DNA from: Haloarcula marina
GTDB lineage: Archaea; Halobacteriota; Halobacteria; Halobacteriales; Haloarculaceae
Direction: 5' to 3'
Length of the DNA: 64,000 nt
Assembly (NCBI RefSeq): GCF_024218775.1
Contig: NZ_CP100404.1
Coordinates: 2,666,001-2,730,000, forward strand
Under the pieces are notes generated by a model. The model saw only the letters and a list, made by a program, of their open reading frames with translations, was not told the DNA's origin and made no database searches. A program made the position numbers and the translations under genes. Shown piece by piece: positions 32,732 to 41,374 of this stretch. Every line of letters starts with the position of its first letter. Position 1 is the stretch's first letter.

Positions 32732-33484
32732 TCACAGTTGGGTCGAGACCTGCTGGCCGCTGACCACCTCCGGAATGACGACTTCGTCGGCCCCGGCACG
32801 GAGCGCGATGGATTCATGCATGCTGTCGCCCGCCCGAACGACGATGTCGACGCCGGGCGCGAGTTGACGCCCGGTAATCGTTATCTGGATGTTGGTGTCG
32901 GCGTCGTCGATGGCCCCGACGACCGTTCCCGCCCGGTCGATACCGGCCGCTTCCAGTATTTCCTCCCGACGCGCATCACCGGTGAGCGCCAGATACCCGT
33001 CGTCGATAGCCCGGTCGTACTGCACTTCCTGTCGTTCGATGACGACCACGTCCCGGTCGTCGTCCAGACCGGCACAGACGGTCTTCCCGAACGTGCCGTA
33101 GCCACAGACGACGACGTGGTCGTCCAGTTCCTCGATACTGCGTTCTACTTGCATCTGTCGTAGTTCCTCCTGAATCCTTCCGCCGAACGTCGCCGAGACG
33201 AGCGTCTCTCCGATCCAGAGTCCGGCGACGACGAGACCGGACAGCACCACGATGGCGTAGGCCTTCACGAGCGTGGCCGGGCCCTCGTGGCTCTGGAAGT
33301 GGAGTTCGATACTGGTGGGGTCGAGTAACCAGAACAGCGAGTCGACGACACCGACGCCGCCGAGCGTGCTGAACCCGACCACGCCCGCGAGGACGACGGC
33401 CACGAACCCGCCGACGGGCCGGAGCATCCGCCGCAACAGCGGCCGGTCGACGACCGCGCCCAGCGGCAGTGCCGACCCCTTCAT
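32732..33484 (-). CDS. Membrane-tethered RCK/TrkA-N protein lacking a K+ filter
   Basis: The 250-residue protein has two to three membrane segments in the first 110 residues, then an RCK Rossmann domain (VVVCGYGTFGKTVCAGL, VVIERQEVQYDRAIDDGYLALTGDARREEIL, GIDRAGTVVGAIDDADTNIQI). The pore region lacks the TVGYG selectivity filter, and DSLFWLLDPTSIEL stands where a pore loop would be. It could be a distant Castor/Pollux-type channel or a regulatory NAD sensor for a channel encoded elsewhere. Only the RCK part is certain. Confidence 0.8.
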   Translation of the reverse strand: MKGSALPLGAVVDRPLLRRMLRPVGGFVAVVLAGVVGFSTLGGVGVVDSLFWLLDPTSIELHFQSHEGPATLVKAYAIVVLSGLVVAGLWIGETLVSATFGGRIQEELRQMQVERSIEELDDHVVVCGYGTFGKTVCAGLDDDRDVVVIERQEVQYDRAIDDGYLALTGDARREEILEAAGIDRAGTVVGAIDDADTNIQITITGRQLAPGVDIVVRAGDSMHESIALRAGADEVVIPEVVSGQQVSTQL

Positions 33485-33731
33485 CCGGTGCTACTCGTCA
33501 GCGTGGCCCTAGCGACCCGGCCCGTGAGGAGAGCGGCGACTGAGCGGGCGACGCCGCCGTTCGGCCACGCTGTCGTCCCGTCGGGAGACCGTCTCTCCGC
33601 ACACCGTCCATAATACCGGACACGACTGGTTCGAACGTCCACAAACATTACGTGAAAACGGTCGTCCGAACCAATATATACGCGTTATCATTAAACACCT
33701 CAAAGAATACCCGGAAAATATATCGATTTCG

Positions 33732-34661
33732 TCATCGGGCGTATCCGCGACCGAGGTGCGATAGCACCGCGTCCGTCACCCGCTCCGGCGCGTCCATCTG
33801 GACCCAGTGGCTCGCGTCCGGAAGCCGGTCGACCCGAACGTCGGGAACCCACCGCTCCAATCCATCGGTCAGCGAGCGGTCGAGCGCGAAGTCCTGTTCG
33901 CCCCAGACGAGCAGGGTCGGCGTCTCGACGCGCCCGTCCAGTTCGCCGCCGGTGAGCCGTCGCTTCAGCGTCGCCCGCCCCATCGCTCGGTAGTAGTTGA
34001 TGGCCGCCGTCAGCGCCCCGGGCCGGGACAGCGCCGCTCTGTACCGCTCCACGTCGGCCTCGCTGAACGCGTCAGGGCGGACCGTCGACTCCCGGAACAC
34101 GTCGTCGAGAATCGCGTAGTCGTTCCATCGGAAGCCGAACTCGGGGAGCCACGGGAGTTGGAAGTAGGCGACGTACCACGACTTCAGCAGTTGCCGCGGC
34201 GACCGCGTGGCGACCTCCTCGTACCGCGCGGGATGTGGCGCGTTCAGCACCGCGAGTCTGTCGACGACGCTCGGTCGCTGGATGGCCGCGTACCACGCGA
34301 CGAGGCCGCCCCAGTCGTGGCCGACGACGCAGGCCGACTCGCGGTCGAACGCCCGCACCAGTCCCACCATGTCGCTCACCAGTTCGTCGACGTGATACGC
34401 GTCGACGCCAGGCGGCTTCTCCGAGCGGTTGTAGCCCCGCATGTCCGGGGCGACGACCCGGTAGCCCGCCTCGGCGAGCGCGGGAATCTGGTGTTTCCAC
34501 GAGTACCAGAACTCCGGGAATCCGTGGAGCAAGACCGCGAGGTCACCGTCCTCCGGACCGGCGGTCACCGCGTGCAGGCGGACGCCGTTCGTCTCGACGA
34601 ACTCGTGACTCCACGCCTCGTCGCCGGGGACCGTCGCCGCGTCGTCGGGGCTGTCGGGCAT
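33732..34661 (-). CDS. Alpha/beta hydrolase, epoxide hydrolase-like
   Basis: The 309-residue protein has HGFPEFWYSWKHQ (oxyanion hole), RGYNRSEKP, and the nucleophile motif GHDWGG (Asp as nucleophile). A lid precedes WGEQDFALD, and the catalytic His is in DASHWVQMDAPE. The Asp nucleophile and the tyrosines WY and YYRA near the lid suggest an epoxide hydrolase or haloalkane dehalogenase rather than an esterase. A CACTTTTTTCGCCGG element is 28 bases upstream. Confidence 0.88.
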   Translation of the reverse strand: MPDSPDDAATVPGDEAWSHEFVETNGVRLHAVTAGPEDGDLAVLLHGFPEFWYSWKHQIPALAEAGYRVVAPDMRGYNRSEKPPGVDAYHVDELVSDMVGLVRAFDRESACVVGHDWGGLVAWYAAIQRPSVVDRLAVLNAPHPARYEEVATRSPRQLLKSWYVAYFQLPWLPEFGFRWNDYAILDDVFRESTVRPDAFSEADVERYRAALSRPGALTAAINYYRAMGRATLKRRLTGGELDGRVETPTLLVWGEQDFALDRSLTDGLERWVPDVRVDRLPDASHWVQMDAPERVTDAVLSHLGRGYAR

Positions 34662-34706
34662 CGTCGACGCTTCGGGCCGGCGAAAAAAGTGGATTCCGTC
34701 CGGTCG

Positions 34707-35792
34707 TCAGCGGATGGGGATGTCGCCGTCGTCCGGGTGGCCGCCGCTCGGTCCCCGGCGACCCGGGCCACGACGCCCGTCCCTTCCCTCGGACCCGTGA
34801 CGGCGCTCACCGCTCTCACGACCGCGACGCGGCCGAGAGCCGGGTTCCGGCCGTTCGCCCAGTGTGACCGACTCGGTGAACTCCTCGCCGTCGCGCCGGA
34901 CGGTCAGGTCCACCTCGTCGCCGGGGTCGGTCGCGGTCAGCAGATAGCTCGTCAGTTCCTCCGTCGAGCGAATCGTGTCGCCGTCGACGCCGACGACCAC
35001 GTCGCCGCCGATGGGGACTTCTCGGCCCCGGACGCGGGTCACGCGGTCACAGCCCCGGAGAACCGCCGCCGATTCTCGGCCCACGTCGACGACGAGGACG
35101 CCCGTCGCCTCGTCTAAGTGGTTCGCCTCCGCGACGGTCGGCGAAACGTCCACTGTTCGGACGTTGAGGTACGCCGGACGGAACACGCCGTCCTCGACAA
35201 GCGCCGGGACGACGCGCCGGACGATGACCGGCGAGACGGCGAAGCCGATGTTGTCGCCGCCCTTCGCGCGGTTCACGCCGACGACGGTGCCGTCCAGCGT
35301 GAGCAACGGCCCGCCGCTGTTGCCGGGGTTGACCGCCGCGTCGGTCTGAATGGTCTCGGGAATGGCGAAGCCCGTTCCCGTCGGATTCGAGCGGTTCGTG
35401 CCGCTGACGTAGCCGACGGTGATGGTCCCGTCCAGCCCCATCGGGTTGCCGATGGCGGCGACGCGGTCGCCGGGTTCGGGATTCCCCTCGGCAACCGGAA
35501 GCGGTTCCGCGTCGTCGGGTAGGTCGGTCACGTCGACGACAGCGAGGTCCGTGTAGGGGTCGGTCCCGACGACGGCCCCCGTTCGCCAGTCGCCGCCGTG
35601 GAACCGCAGTTCCACGTAATCGGTGTCGCCGACGACGTGGTGGTTCGTGACGACGTGCCGGTCGTCGTAGACGAATCCGGAGCCAGCGCCGCCCCGCCTT
35701 CGCTCGTCGCCCGACGGGTCGGTGACGTACACCGACACGACCGAGGGGATAGTCTTCTCGTACAGTTGTTTGATGGTTGGTTCGTCTGACAT
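34707..35792 (-). CDS. S1C (HtrA/DegP-like) serine protease, no signal peptide
   Basis: The 361-residue protein has the chymotrypsin-type catalytic triad: His52 in VVTNHHVV, Asp82 in YTDLAVV, and Ser159 in NPGNSGGPL. A PDZ domain follows at about residues 210-310 (GVLVVDVGRESAAVLRG, VVVGVDGDTIRSTEEL). There is no signal or membrane segment, which is unusual for HtrA and implies a cytoplasmic enzyme or secretion by another route. The C-terminal 45 residues are Arg/Gly-rich and disordered, unlike the usual acidic tails here. Confidence 0.88.
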   Translation of the reverse strand: MSDEPTIKQLYEKTIPSVVSVYVTDPSGDERRRGGAGSGFVYDDRHVVTNHHVVGDTDYVELRFHGGDWRTGAVVGTDPYTDLAVVDVTDLPDDAEPLPVAEGNPEPGDRVAAIGNPMGLDGTITVGYVSGTNRSNPTGTGFAIPETIQTDAAVNPGNSGGPLLTLDGTVVGVNRAKGGDNIGFAVSPVIVRRVVPALVEDGVFRPAYLNVRTVDVSPTVAEANHLDEATGVLVVDVGRESAAVLRGCDRVTRVRGREVPIGGDVVVGVDGDTIRSTEELTSYLLTATDPGDEVDLTVRRDGEEFTESVTLGERPEPGSRPRRGRESGERRHGSEGRDGRRGPGRRGPSGGHPDDGDIPIR

Positions 35793-35886
35793 CACACACC
35801 GAGTCCACTCACACGAGACTGGCCCGTGCCAGCAAGACTCACTATAGGTAAAGACTACTACTATTTAATCTATTCCCCGAGGCTCG

Positions 35887-36483
35887 TCACTCTCGCAGGA
35901 ACCGGAACGCGATGTCTCGGCCCTCCGATCGACTCAGATGTATCCAGAATCGCGCGAGGTGTTCGAGGTGAGCGGCCGCCGAGAGGTCTCCGGCGACCAC
36001 TGGGTCGAATCCGAGGTCGGCGGCCAACGTCTCGACCGGTGCCGTCTCCGCGCCCGCGACGAACATCGTCGCTCGCTGGCCGTCGACGACCGGGTCGGTC
36101 ATCCTGTTCGCCCCGATGGTGTTGAACGCCTTGACGACGGTCGCGTCGGGCGCGGCGTCGGCGACGCGGGCGGCGAGAGAGCGGCCTGCTTTCGCTTCGG
36201 GGTACTCGTTGGCCGCGTCGACCACCGTCTTTCCGGCCATCGTCTCGGCGAGGTCGGCGGCCACCTCAGTCACGACGCTCGCTGGCAAGGCGAGGACGAC
36301 CACGTCGCCGTGGGCGGCGGCCGACTGCTGGTCCCGCACCTCGACAGCGTCCGCGGACTCGCCAAGGTCCGGCGTCGCCGCTGCCGGATTGCGCGACCCG
36401 AGGACGACATCGTGGTCTACCGCGCTGAACCCGCGTGCGAGTGCGCTCCCGACGCTCCCCGTACCGATGATTCCGACGCGCAT
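35887..36483 (-). CDS. NADPH-dependent F420 reductase-like protein
   Basis: The 198-residue protein has the GxGxxG NADP fold (MRVGIIGTGSVGSALARGF), the NADP-phosphate-binding SRN segment (VVLGSRNPAAA) and the C-terminal KAFNTIGANRMTDP segment of NpdG/coenzyme F420:NADP+ oxidoreductases and related F420-free reductases. Length is at the short end of the family. It could transfer hydride between NADPH and F420; the F420 specificity is inferred only from similarity. Confidence 0.78.
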   Translation of the reverse strand: MRVGIIGTGSVGSALARGFSAVDHDVVLGSRNPAAATPDLGESADAVEVRDQQSAAAHGDVVVLALPASVVTEVAADLAETMAGKTVVDAANEYPEAKAGRSLAARVADAAPDATVVKAFNTIGANRMTDPVVDGQRATMFVAGAETAPVETLAADLGFDPVVAGDLSAAAHLEHLARFWIHLSRSEGRDIAFRFLRE

Positions 36484-36528
36484 ACCTGACAGACGGTCGA
36501 GAGGAACAAAAACGTCCGGTCGGCGAGT

Positions 36529-37611
36529 TCAGAAGGCGCGGAGGTCGTCCAGTACCGCGGCCGCGCTCCCGTCGGCGATAGCTTCCCGTGCCTGTTCGAG
36601 ACCGTCGTCGATGCTGTCGGCGTCCTCGCGGGCGTAGATTCGCAGGGCGGCGTTCAGCGCGACGGCGTCGGCGAACCCGTCCTCGCGGTCGCCGGTGAGG
36701 ACGGCCTCGGTGATGGCCGCGGACTCGGCGGCCACGTTCTCGACTTGGAGGGCGTCGCTCGTCACGTCCATGCCGTACTCGGCGGTGCGAATCTCGAAGT
36801 CGGCGATGTCCTCGTCGTCGCTGTCTCCGGCGACGGGCCACTCGGCGACGATGGTCTCGCCGGGGCGCACGTCGTCGTACCCCTCCATCCCTTGGAAGAA
36901 CAGCGCGCGCTCGACGGAACTGGAGTCGGCGTTCTTCAGCGTGCGAACCATCTTCTTCGCGAACGGCAGGTGGTAGAAACTGCCCAGGTGGACGCTCGCG
37001 CCAGCGGGGTTGGCGAGCGTCTCGACGGTGTTGACGAAGGTGCGGACCCCCATGTTGTCCCGGCGGTCGAACAGCGCGTCGATGCCGGGGTTGAACTCGG
37101 GTTGGTAGTAGAAGCCGAAGCCGGTTTCGTCGACCATATCGGCGCTCGCCTCGGGAGCGAGTTCCGTGCGGACGCCGAGTTCGTCCAAGACGTGCTTGTA
37201 GGCGTCCTGTTTCTGTGTCGGGACGCGGTCGCCCGAGTGGACGACGACAGGCGTGCCCGCGGCGGCGGCGACGACGCCAGCCGCGACGCCGAAGATGGCC
37301 GACCGTCCCTTCCCGTCGTAGTTCGCGCCGCAGTCGACGGGGTCGGCGTCGGGTTCGGCGGTGACGACGGATTCCTCGGCCATCACGTCGACGTACGCGC
37401 CCAGTTCTTCGGGGGTGTTTCGCTTCCAGCGGTTCGCCAGCCAGAACCCGCCGAGCGTCGTGTGGTCGGGTTCGCCGTCGAGGATGCGCTGGAAGGCCTC
37501 CCGGGCCTGTTCGCGGGTCATGTCGTCGGCGGATTTGTGACCGGACCCGACGACCTCGGTCATCAACCGTTTGAGGGGCCATTCGCCGTACTCCCGGGTC
37601 GCTTGTGCCAT
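36529..37611 (-). CDS. TrpD-like phosphoribosyltransferase family protein
   Basis: The 360-residue protein resembles the TrpD2 side of the anthranilate phosphoribosyltransferase family: MTREQAREAFQRILDGE (N-terminal helices), DCGANYDGKGRSAIFGVAAGVVAAAAG (glycine-rich loop), VHSGDRVPTQKQDAYKHVLDELGV, and a late Asp-rich end. The GTGGD.. PRPP motif of true TrpD is diverged (CGANYDGKGRS), so anthranilate may not be the substrate. It stands opposite the siroheme decarboxylase gene. ATG 37611 is preferred to the longer frame. Confidence 0.78.
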   Translation of the reverse strand: MAQATREYGEWPLKRLMTEVVGSGHKSADDMTREQAREAFQRILDGEPDHTTLGGFWLANRWKRNTPEELGAYVDVMAEESVVTAEPDADPVDCGANYDGKGRSAIFGVAAGVVAAAAGTPVVVHSGDRVPTQKQDAYKHVLDELGVRTELAPEASADMVDETGFGFYYQPEFNPGIDALFDRRDNMGVRTFVNTVETLANPAGASVHLGSFYHLPFAKKMVRTLKNADSSSVERALFFQGMEGYDDVRPGETIVAEWPVAGDSDDEDIADFEIRTAEYGMDVTSDALQVENVAAESAAITEAVLTGDREDGFADAVALNAALRIYAREDADSIDDGLEQAREAIADGSAAAVLDDLRAF

Positions 37612-37720
37612 GCGAACGCGTTCGAGTCGGAGTTTGAAAGCCCCTCTGTTTCGTTCCAAACTCGCGGGAATCCGCGACAGGCCCGAAAGGGATACACCCG
37701 TTCACTCCTAACGCGAACCA

Positions 37721-38767
37721 ATGAGCCTCCGGTCGGGTGACTGGCGCGAGCGTATCGACGACGTGGACGCCGCTCTCATCGACGAGTATCAGAGCGACTT
37801 CCCCGTCCGCGAACGGCCCTTCGAGGCCGTCGGCGAGGAGTTGGGCATCTCGGACACGGAGGCCCTCGAACGCGTCGAACGCCTCCGTGAGGCGGGGGTC
37901 TTCCGGCGCTTCGGCGCCGTCCTGAACCCGCCGGTCATCGGGTCGTCGACGCTCGCGGCCGTCTCGGCCTCCGAGGACCGCTTCGAGACGGTTGCCGAGA
38001 TAATCAACGAGTACCGGCAGGTGAACCACAACTACGCCCGGGACCACGAGTGGAACATGTGGTTCGTCGTCACCGCTGGCTCTCGGGAGAAGCGCGACGA
38101 GATTCTCGCCGACATCGAATCCCGGACCGGGTGTGCGGTACTCACCCTCCCGATGCTGACCGACTACTACATCGACCTCGAATTTCCGGTGGTGAACGGC
38201 GACAGGTTCGCTCGCGAATCAATCGAGGGAACCGACGCCAGCGCCACGCGCATCAGCGAGGACGCCACCGCCGACTTCTCGGCGCTGGACCGCCGCCTCC
38301 TCTTGGCGATTCAGGAGGGGTTCCCGCTGACGGCGACGCCGTACCGGGACATCGCGGCGGCCGTCGATGCCGACGTAACGGACGTGCTGGCGGCCATCGA
38401 GCGCCTGCGAGACGACGGCTGTATCAAGCGCATCGGCTGTGTGGTCAACCACATCACGACGGGGTTCGACAACAACTGCATGGTCGTCTGGGACCTGCCG
38501 GACGAGCGTCTGGACGAACTGGGCCAACGAGTCGGCGAGTTGCCCTACGTGACGCTGTGTTACCACCGGCCCCGCCGCCCCGAGCAGAACTGGTCCTACA
38601 ACCTCTTTACCATGATTCACGGGCGGGACGCCGACGCCGTCGACGCGAAGATAGACGAACTCGCCACGGAGTATCTCCCGTTCGACCACGACCGCCTGTA
38701 CTCGACGGAGACGCTGAAGCAGACGGGGGCGCGGTACGACGACATCGTCGGCGAAAAATCGGATTGA
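37721..38767 (+). CDS. Siroheme decarboxylase, fused AhbA-AhbB type
   Basis: The 348-residue protein has two tandem AsnC/Lrp-like halves. Each has a winged helix (FEAVGEELGISDTEALERVERLREAGVFRRFGAVLNP; YRDIAAAVDADVTDVLAAIERL) and a ferredoxin-like domain (QVNHNYARDHEWNMWFVVTAG; LCYHRPRRPEQNWSYNLFTMIHG). The His and Trp of these motifs sit around the substrate in AhbA/AhbB. It removes the side-chain carboxyls of siroheme to give 12,18-didecarboxysiroheme on the alternative heme pathway. Here both subunits are in one chain. Confidence 0.9.
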   Translation: MSLRSGDWRERIDDVDAALIDEYQSDFPVRERPFEAVGEELGISDTEALERVERLREAGVFRRFGAVLNPPVIGSSTLAAVSASEDRFETVAEIINEYRQVNHNYARDHEWNMWFVVTAGSREKRDEILADIESRTGCAVLTLPMLTDYYIDLEFPVVNGDRFARESIEGTDASATRISEDATADFSALDRRLLLAIQEGFPLTATPYRDIAAAVDADVTDVLAAIERLRDDGCIKRIGCVVNHITTGFDNNCMVVWDLPDERLDELGQRVGELPYVTLCYHRPRRPEQNWSYNLFTMIHGRDADAVDAKIDELATEYLPFDHDRLYSTETLKQTGARYDDIVGEKSD

Positions 38768-38857
38768 GGCCGCCTCAATGGCGCTTCACCGACGACTGTT
38801 CAATTCGATTACCTGTGGCAACAAACTTTACAATCGCTGACCATATCTTGTGACAGT

Positions 38858-39451
38858 ATGACAGCGACCGGGGTGGGGACGGTCCTCGTCGTCGACGATG
38901 AGGCCGACGTCGCCGACGCGTACGCCGCACAGCTGGGCGACCGGTACGAGGTCGAGACAGCGTACAGCGGAACCACAGCGCTCGAAGCGCTGGACGCGTC
39001 GGTAGACGTAGTGTTGCTGGACCGCCGGATGCCCGGCATCTCCGGCGAGGAGGTGCTCGCGGCCATCCGAGAGCGAGACATCGAGGCCTGCGTCGCGATG
39101 GTGACCGCCGTCGACCCGGCGTTCGACATCATCGAGATGCCGTTCGACGACTACGTCGTCAAGCCCGTCTCGAAGGACGCCCTCGTCGAGACGGTGGAGC
39201 AACTGTACCGGTGTTCCGCCTACCACGACCGGTTGCGGGAGTACTACGCGCTGACGGCGAAACACGCCGCGCTGACCGAGACCACCTCGCACGCCGAACG
39301 CGACGACAGCGAGGCGTTCCAGTCCCTCGAAGCCGACATCGAGGCGGTCCGGGCGTCACTGGACGACATCACGGCCGAGTTCGAGGTGTCGGACTACGAG
39401 CGCGCCTTCGCGCACGTCGGCCGGTCGGCAGACTACGTTACCTCCGAGTAA
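38858..39451 (+). CDS. HalX-domain response regulator
   Basis: The 197-residue protein has a receiver domain (VLVVDDEADVADAYAAQL; phosphoacceptor Asp55 in LLDRRMPG; conserved Lys in VVKPVSKDA) and a C-terminal helical HalX domain (residues 125-195). HalX is known almost only from haloarchaea. It is an orphan regulator without a nearby kinase. An ACTTTACA element lies about 29 bases upstream of the ATG. Confidence 0.9.
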   Translation: MTATGVGTVLVVDDEADVADAYAAQLGDRYEVETAYSGTTALEALDASVDVVLLDRRMPGISGEEVLAAIRERDIEACVAMVTAVDPAFDIIEMPFDDYVVKPVSKDALVETVEQLYRCSAYHDRLREYYALTAKHAALTETTSHAERDDSEAFQSLEADIEAVRASLDDITAEFEVSDYERAFAHVGRSADYVTSE

Positions 39452-39513
39452 CTCCCGTAGTCGGACTGAGGCTTTCGAAAACACTAACCGAACCTCGTCC
39501 CTAGGCCGGGTCA

Positions 39514-40440
39514 ATGAGTCAGCAACTCCCGGACGTACAGGCGTCGAGTCCGGACGTGACGGTCGGCCTCAACCGCGTCGGCGTAACGGGCGTGGACAAA
39601 CTCGTCAAACTCGGCCGCCGGGACCGCGACCCCATCGTCCTCATGGCGGAGTTCGAAGTGTTCGTCGACCTGCCGTCGTGGCGGAAGGGAGCGGACATGT
39701 CGCGGAACATGGAGGTCATCGACGAGACGCTAGAGACGGCCGTCTCGGAGGAGGCCTACCGCGTCGAGGACGTCTGCGGCGACGCCGCGGAACTCCTCTT
39801 GGAGAAGCACGACTACACGACGAAAGCCGAGGTGCGGATGGAAGCGGAGTACGTTACCCACGAGAAGACGCCCGAGAGCGGGGTCGCCACCCAATCGACG
39901 GCCACCATCATCGCCTCGGCCACTGCCACCGAGAAGGGGACCAGCGAGGAAATCGGCGCCCGCGTCACCGGCATGACCGTCTGTCCCTGCTCGCAGGGGA
40001 TGTCGGCGTCCCGCGCCCGAGAGACGCTCCGAGGCCTGCAAGTCGAAGACGAGGTCATCGACGCGTTCCTCGAAGAGATGCCCCAAGCCGGTCACTCCCA
40101 ACGGGGCCACGCGACGCTCACCGTCGAGAGCGACGGCGCGCCGGAAGTCGACCTCAACGAACTCATCGAACTCGCCCGGGACTCGATGAGCGCACGCATC
40201 TACAACCTCGCCAAACGACCCGACGAGGACCACATGACCTACGAGGCCCACAAGGACGCGAAGTTCGTCGAGGACTGCGTTCGCGCGATGGCCGAAGGGG
40301 TCGCCAACCGGTTCCCGGACCTGCCCGAAGACGCCGTCGTCACGATGAAACAGTCCAACGACGAGTCCATCCACCAGCACAACGCCCACGCCGAACGCGT
40401 CGCCAAACTGGGCGACCTGCGCGGGGAACTCGACGACTGA
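39514..40440 (+). CDS. mptA: GTP cyclohydrolase MptA (GCYH-IB/FolE2 type)
   Basis: The 308-residue protein has the FolE2/MptA features [45 protein letters not shown] with the metal-binding cysteines, and [11 protein letters not shown]. In archaea MptA turns GTP into 7,8-dihydroneopterin 2',3'-cyclic phosphate, the start of pterin cofactor and (in haloarchaea) queuosine-type tRNA modification. Length fits. It stands alone, but an RFAP synthase-like gene is also in the window. Confidence 0.93.
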   Translation: MSQQLPDVQASSPDVTVGLNRVGVTGVDKLVKLGRRDRDPIVLMAEFEVFVDLPSWRKGADMSRNMEVIDETLETAVSEEAYRVEDVCGDAAELLLEKHDYTTKAEVRMEAEYVTHEKTPESGVATQSTATIIASATATEKGTSEEIGARVTGMTVCPCSQGMSASRARETLRGLQVEDEVIDAFLEEMPQAGHSQRGHATLTVESDGAPEVDLNELIELARDSMSARIYNLAKRPDEDHMTYEAHKDAKFVEDCVRAMAEGVANRFPDLPEDAVVTMKQSNDESIHQHNAHAERVAKLGDLRGELDD

Positions 40441-40476
40441 ATCGCGCCCGCCCGGACGGCCACCGCTGACTGCCGC

Positions 40477-41283
40477 TCAGGGCGGGTTGATGGTCGTCGC
40501 TTCTGCCCAGTGGTCGTCGAACGCGCGGCTGATGTCGGCGGTGAAATCGGGGTCCTTGAGGTCGATGACGCCGAACGTCTCCTCGCGGCCGAGCGGGTGT
40601 GGCACCTCGATGCACACTTCGATGTCGTCGATGAGTTCGAACGTCGTCGTGATGTTGGGACTCGCTCGGGCGTTGTAGTTCTCGTACGGCGAGAGCCGTT
40701 CGTAGTACTCGCGGTTGGCCTCCGCCGGGAGGTTCTCGAAGAGGTCGGGGCGAACGAGGAGGTTCACCTCGACGCCGCGTTCGAGGGCCGCTTCGAGTTC
40801 GTCGACGATGCGTTCGGTCGCCTCGATGATGTCGACCTGTCGGGCGGGCGAGGACCCGACGACGACGATGCGCGAGTCCGCCGCGGCCAACCGCTCTAAG
40901 AGGAGGTCCAGCGTCTCCTCGGGGCCGACGGCGGCCGTCCAGAACGGTTCGTCGACGGGGTCGGCCGTCTCCAGTTGCTCCGAGAGGTTGTCGACGATGT
41001 CCTCGTACTGTTCGGCCTTCGCTTCGAGTTCCTGTTTCTTGTCGTCGAGCAGTCGGTCGAGCGCGGTGTCGGGTTCGACGGCGACGTACTTCTTCGGGCG
41101 ACTCGCGGTCTGACTGCGCACGAGGTTGTACGTCTCCAGACTGTTGAGCACGTCGTAGATACGACCCATCGGAACGTCACTAGCTCGTGACAACTCTTTG
41201 GCCGTTGTCGGCCCCGTCTCCAACAGCGACCGGTACGCTCTCGCCTCGTACTCCGAGAGTCCGAGGTCCCGTAGGCTTGCCAT
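40477..41283 (-). CDS. TrmB-family transcriptional regulator
   Basis: The 268-residue protein has a TrmB winged helix (GLSEYEARAYRSLLETGPTTAKELSRASDVPMGRIYDVLNSLE) followed by a coiled coil (LLDDKKQELEAKAEQYEDIVDNL). A PLD-like sugar-sensing region comes next (RIVVVGSSPARQVDIIEATERIVDELEAALERGVEVNLLVRP). TrmB proteins control sugar transport and metabolism in archaea. The effector is unknown; a decayed rhamnose gene elsewhere in the window does not identify it. Confidence 0.9.
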   Translation of the reverse strand: MASLRDLGLSEYEARAYRSLLETGPTTAKELSRASDVPMGRIYDVLNSLETYNLVRSQTASRPKKYVAVEPDTALDRLLDDKKQELEAKAEQYEDIVDNLSEQLETADPVDEPFWTAAVGPEETLDLLLERLAAADSRIVVVGSSPARQVDIIEATERIVDELEAALERGVEVNLLVRPDLFENLPAEANREYYERLSPYENYNARASPNITTTFELIDDIEVCIEVPHPLGREETFGVIDLKDPDFTADISRAFDDHWAEATTINPP

Positions 41284-41374
41284 ACGCCACCATCTCGCTC
41301 ATCCGTCAAAAACTCATCGAAGGTTTACCGTTTCTCACCGTTTCCGTCAGTTGTCGCGGGTCGGCGGCGCGCCG

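Noticed and set aside
36266-38047. A 593-codon minus-strand frame across the TrpD-like and siroheme decarboxylase region
   Set aside because: Arg/Gly/Asp shadow of the real genes on either strand; no domain.
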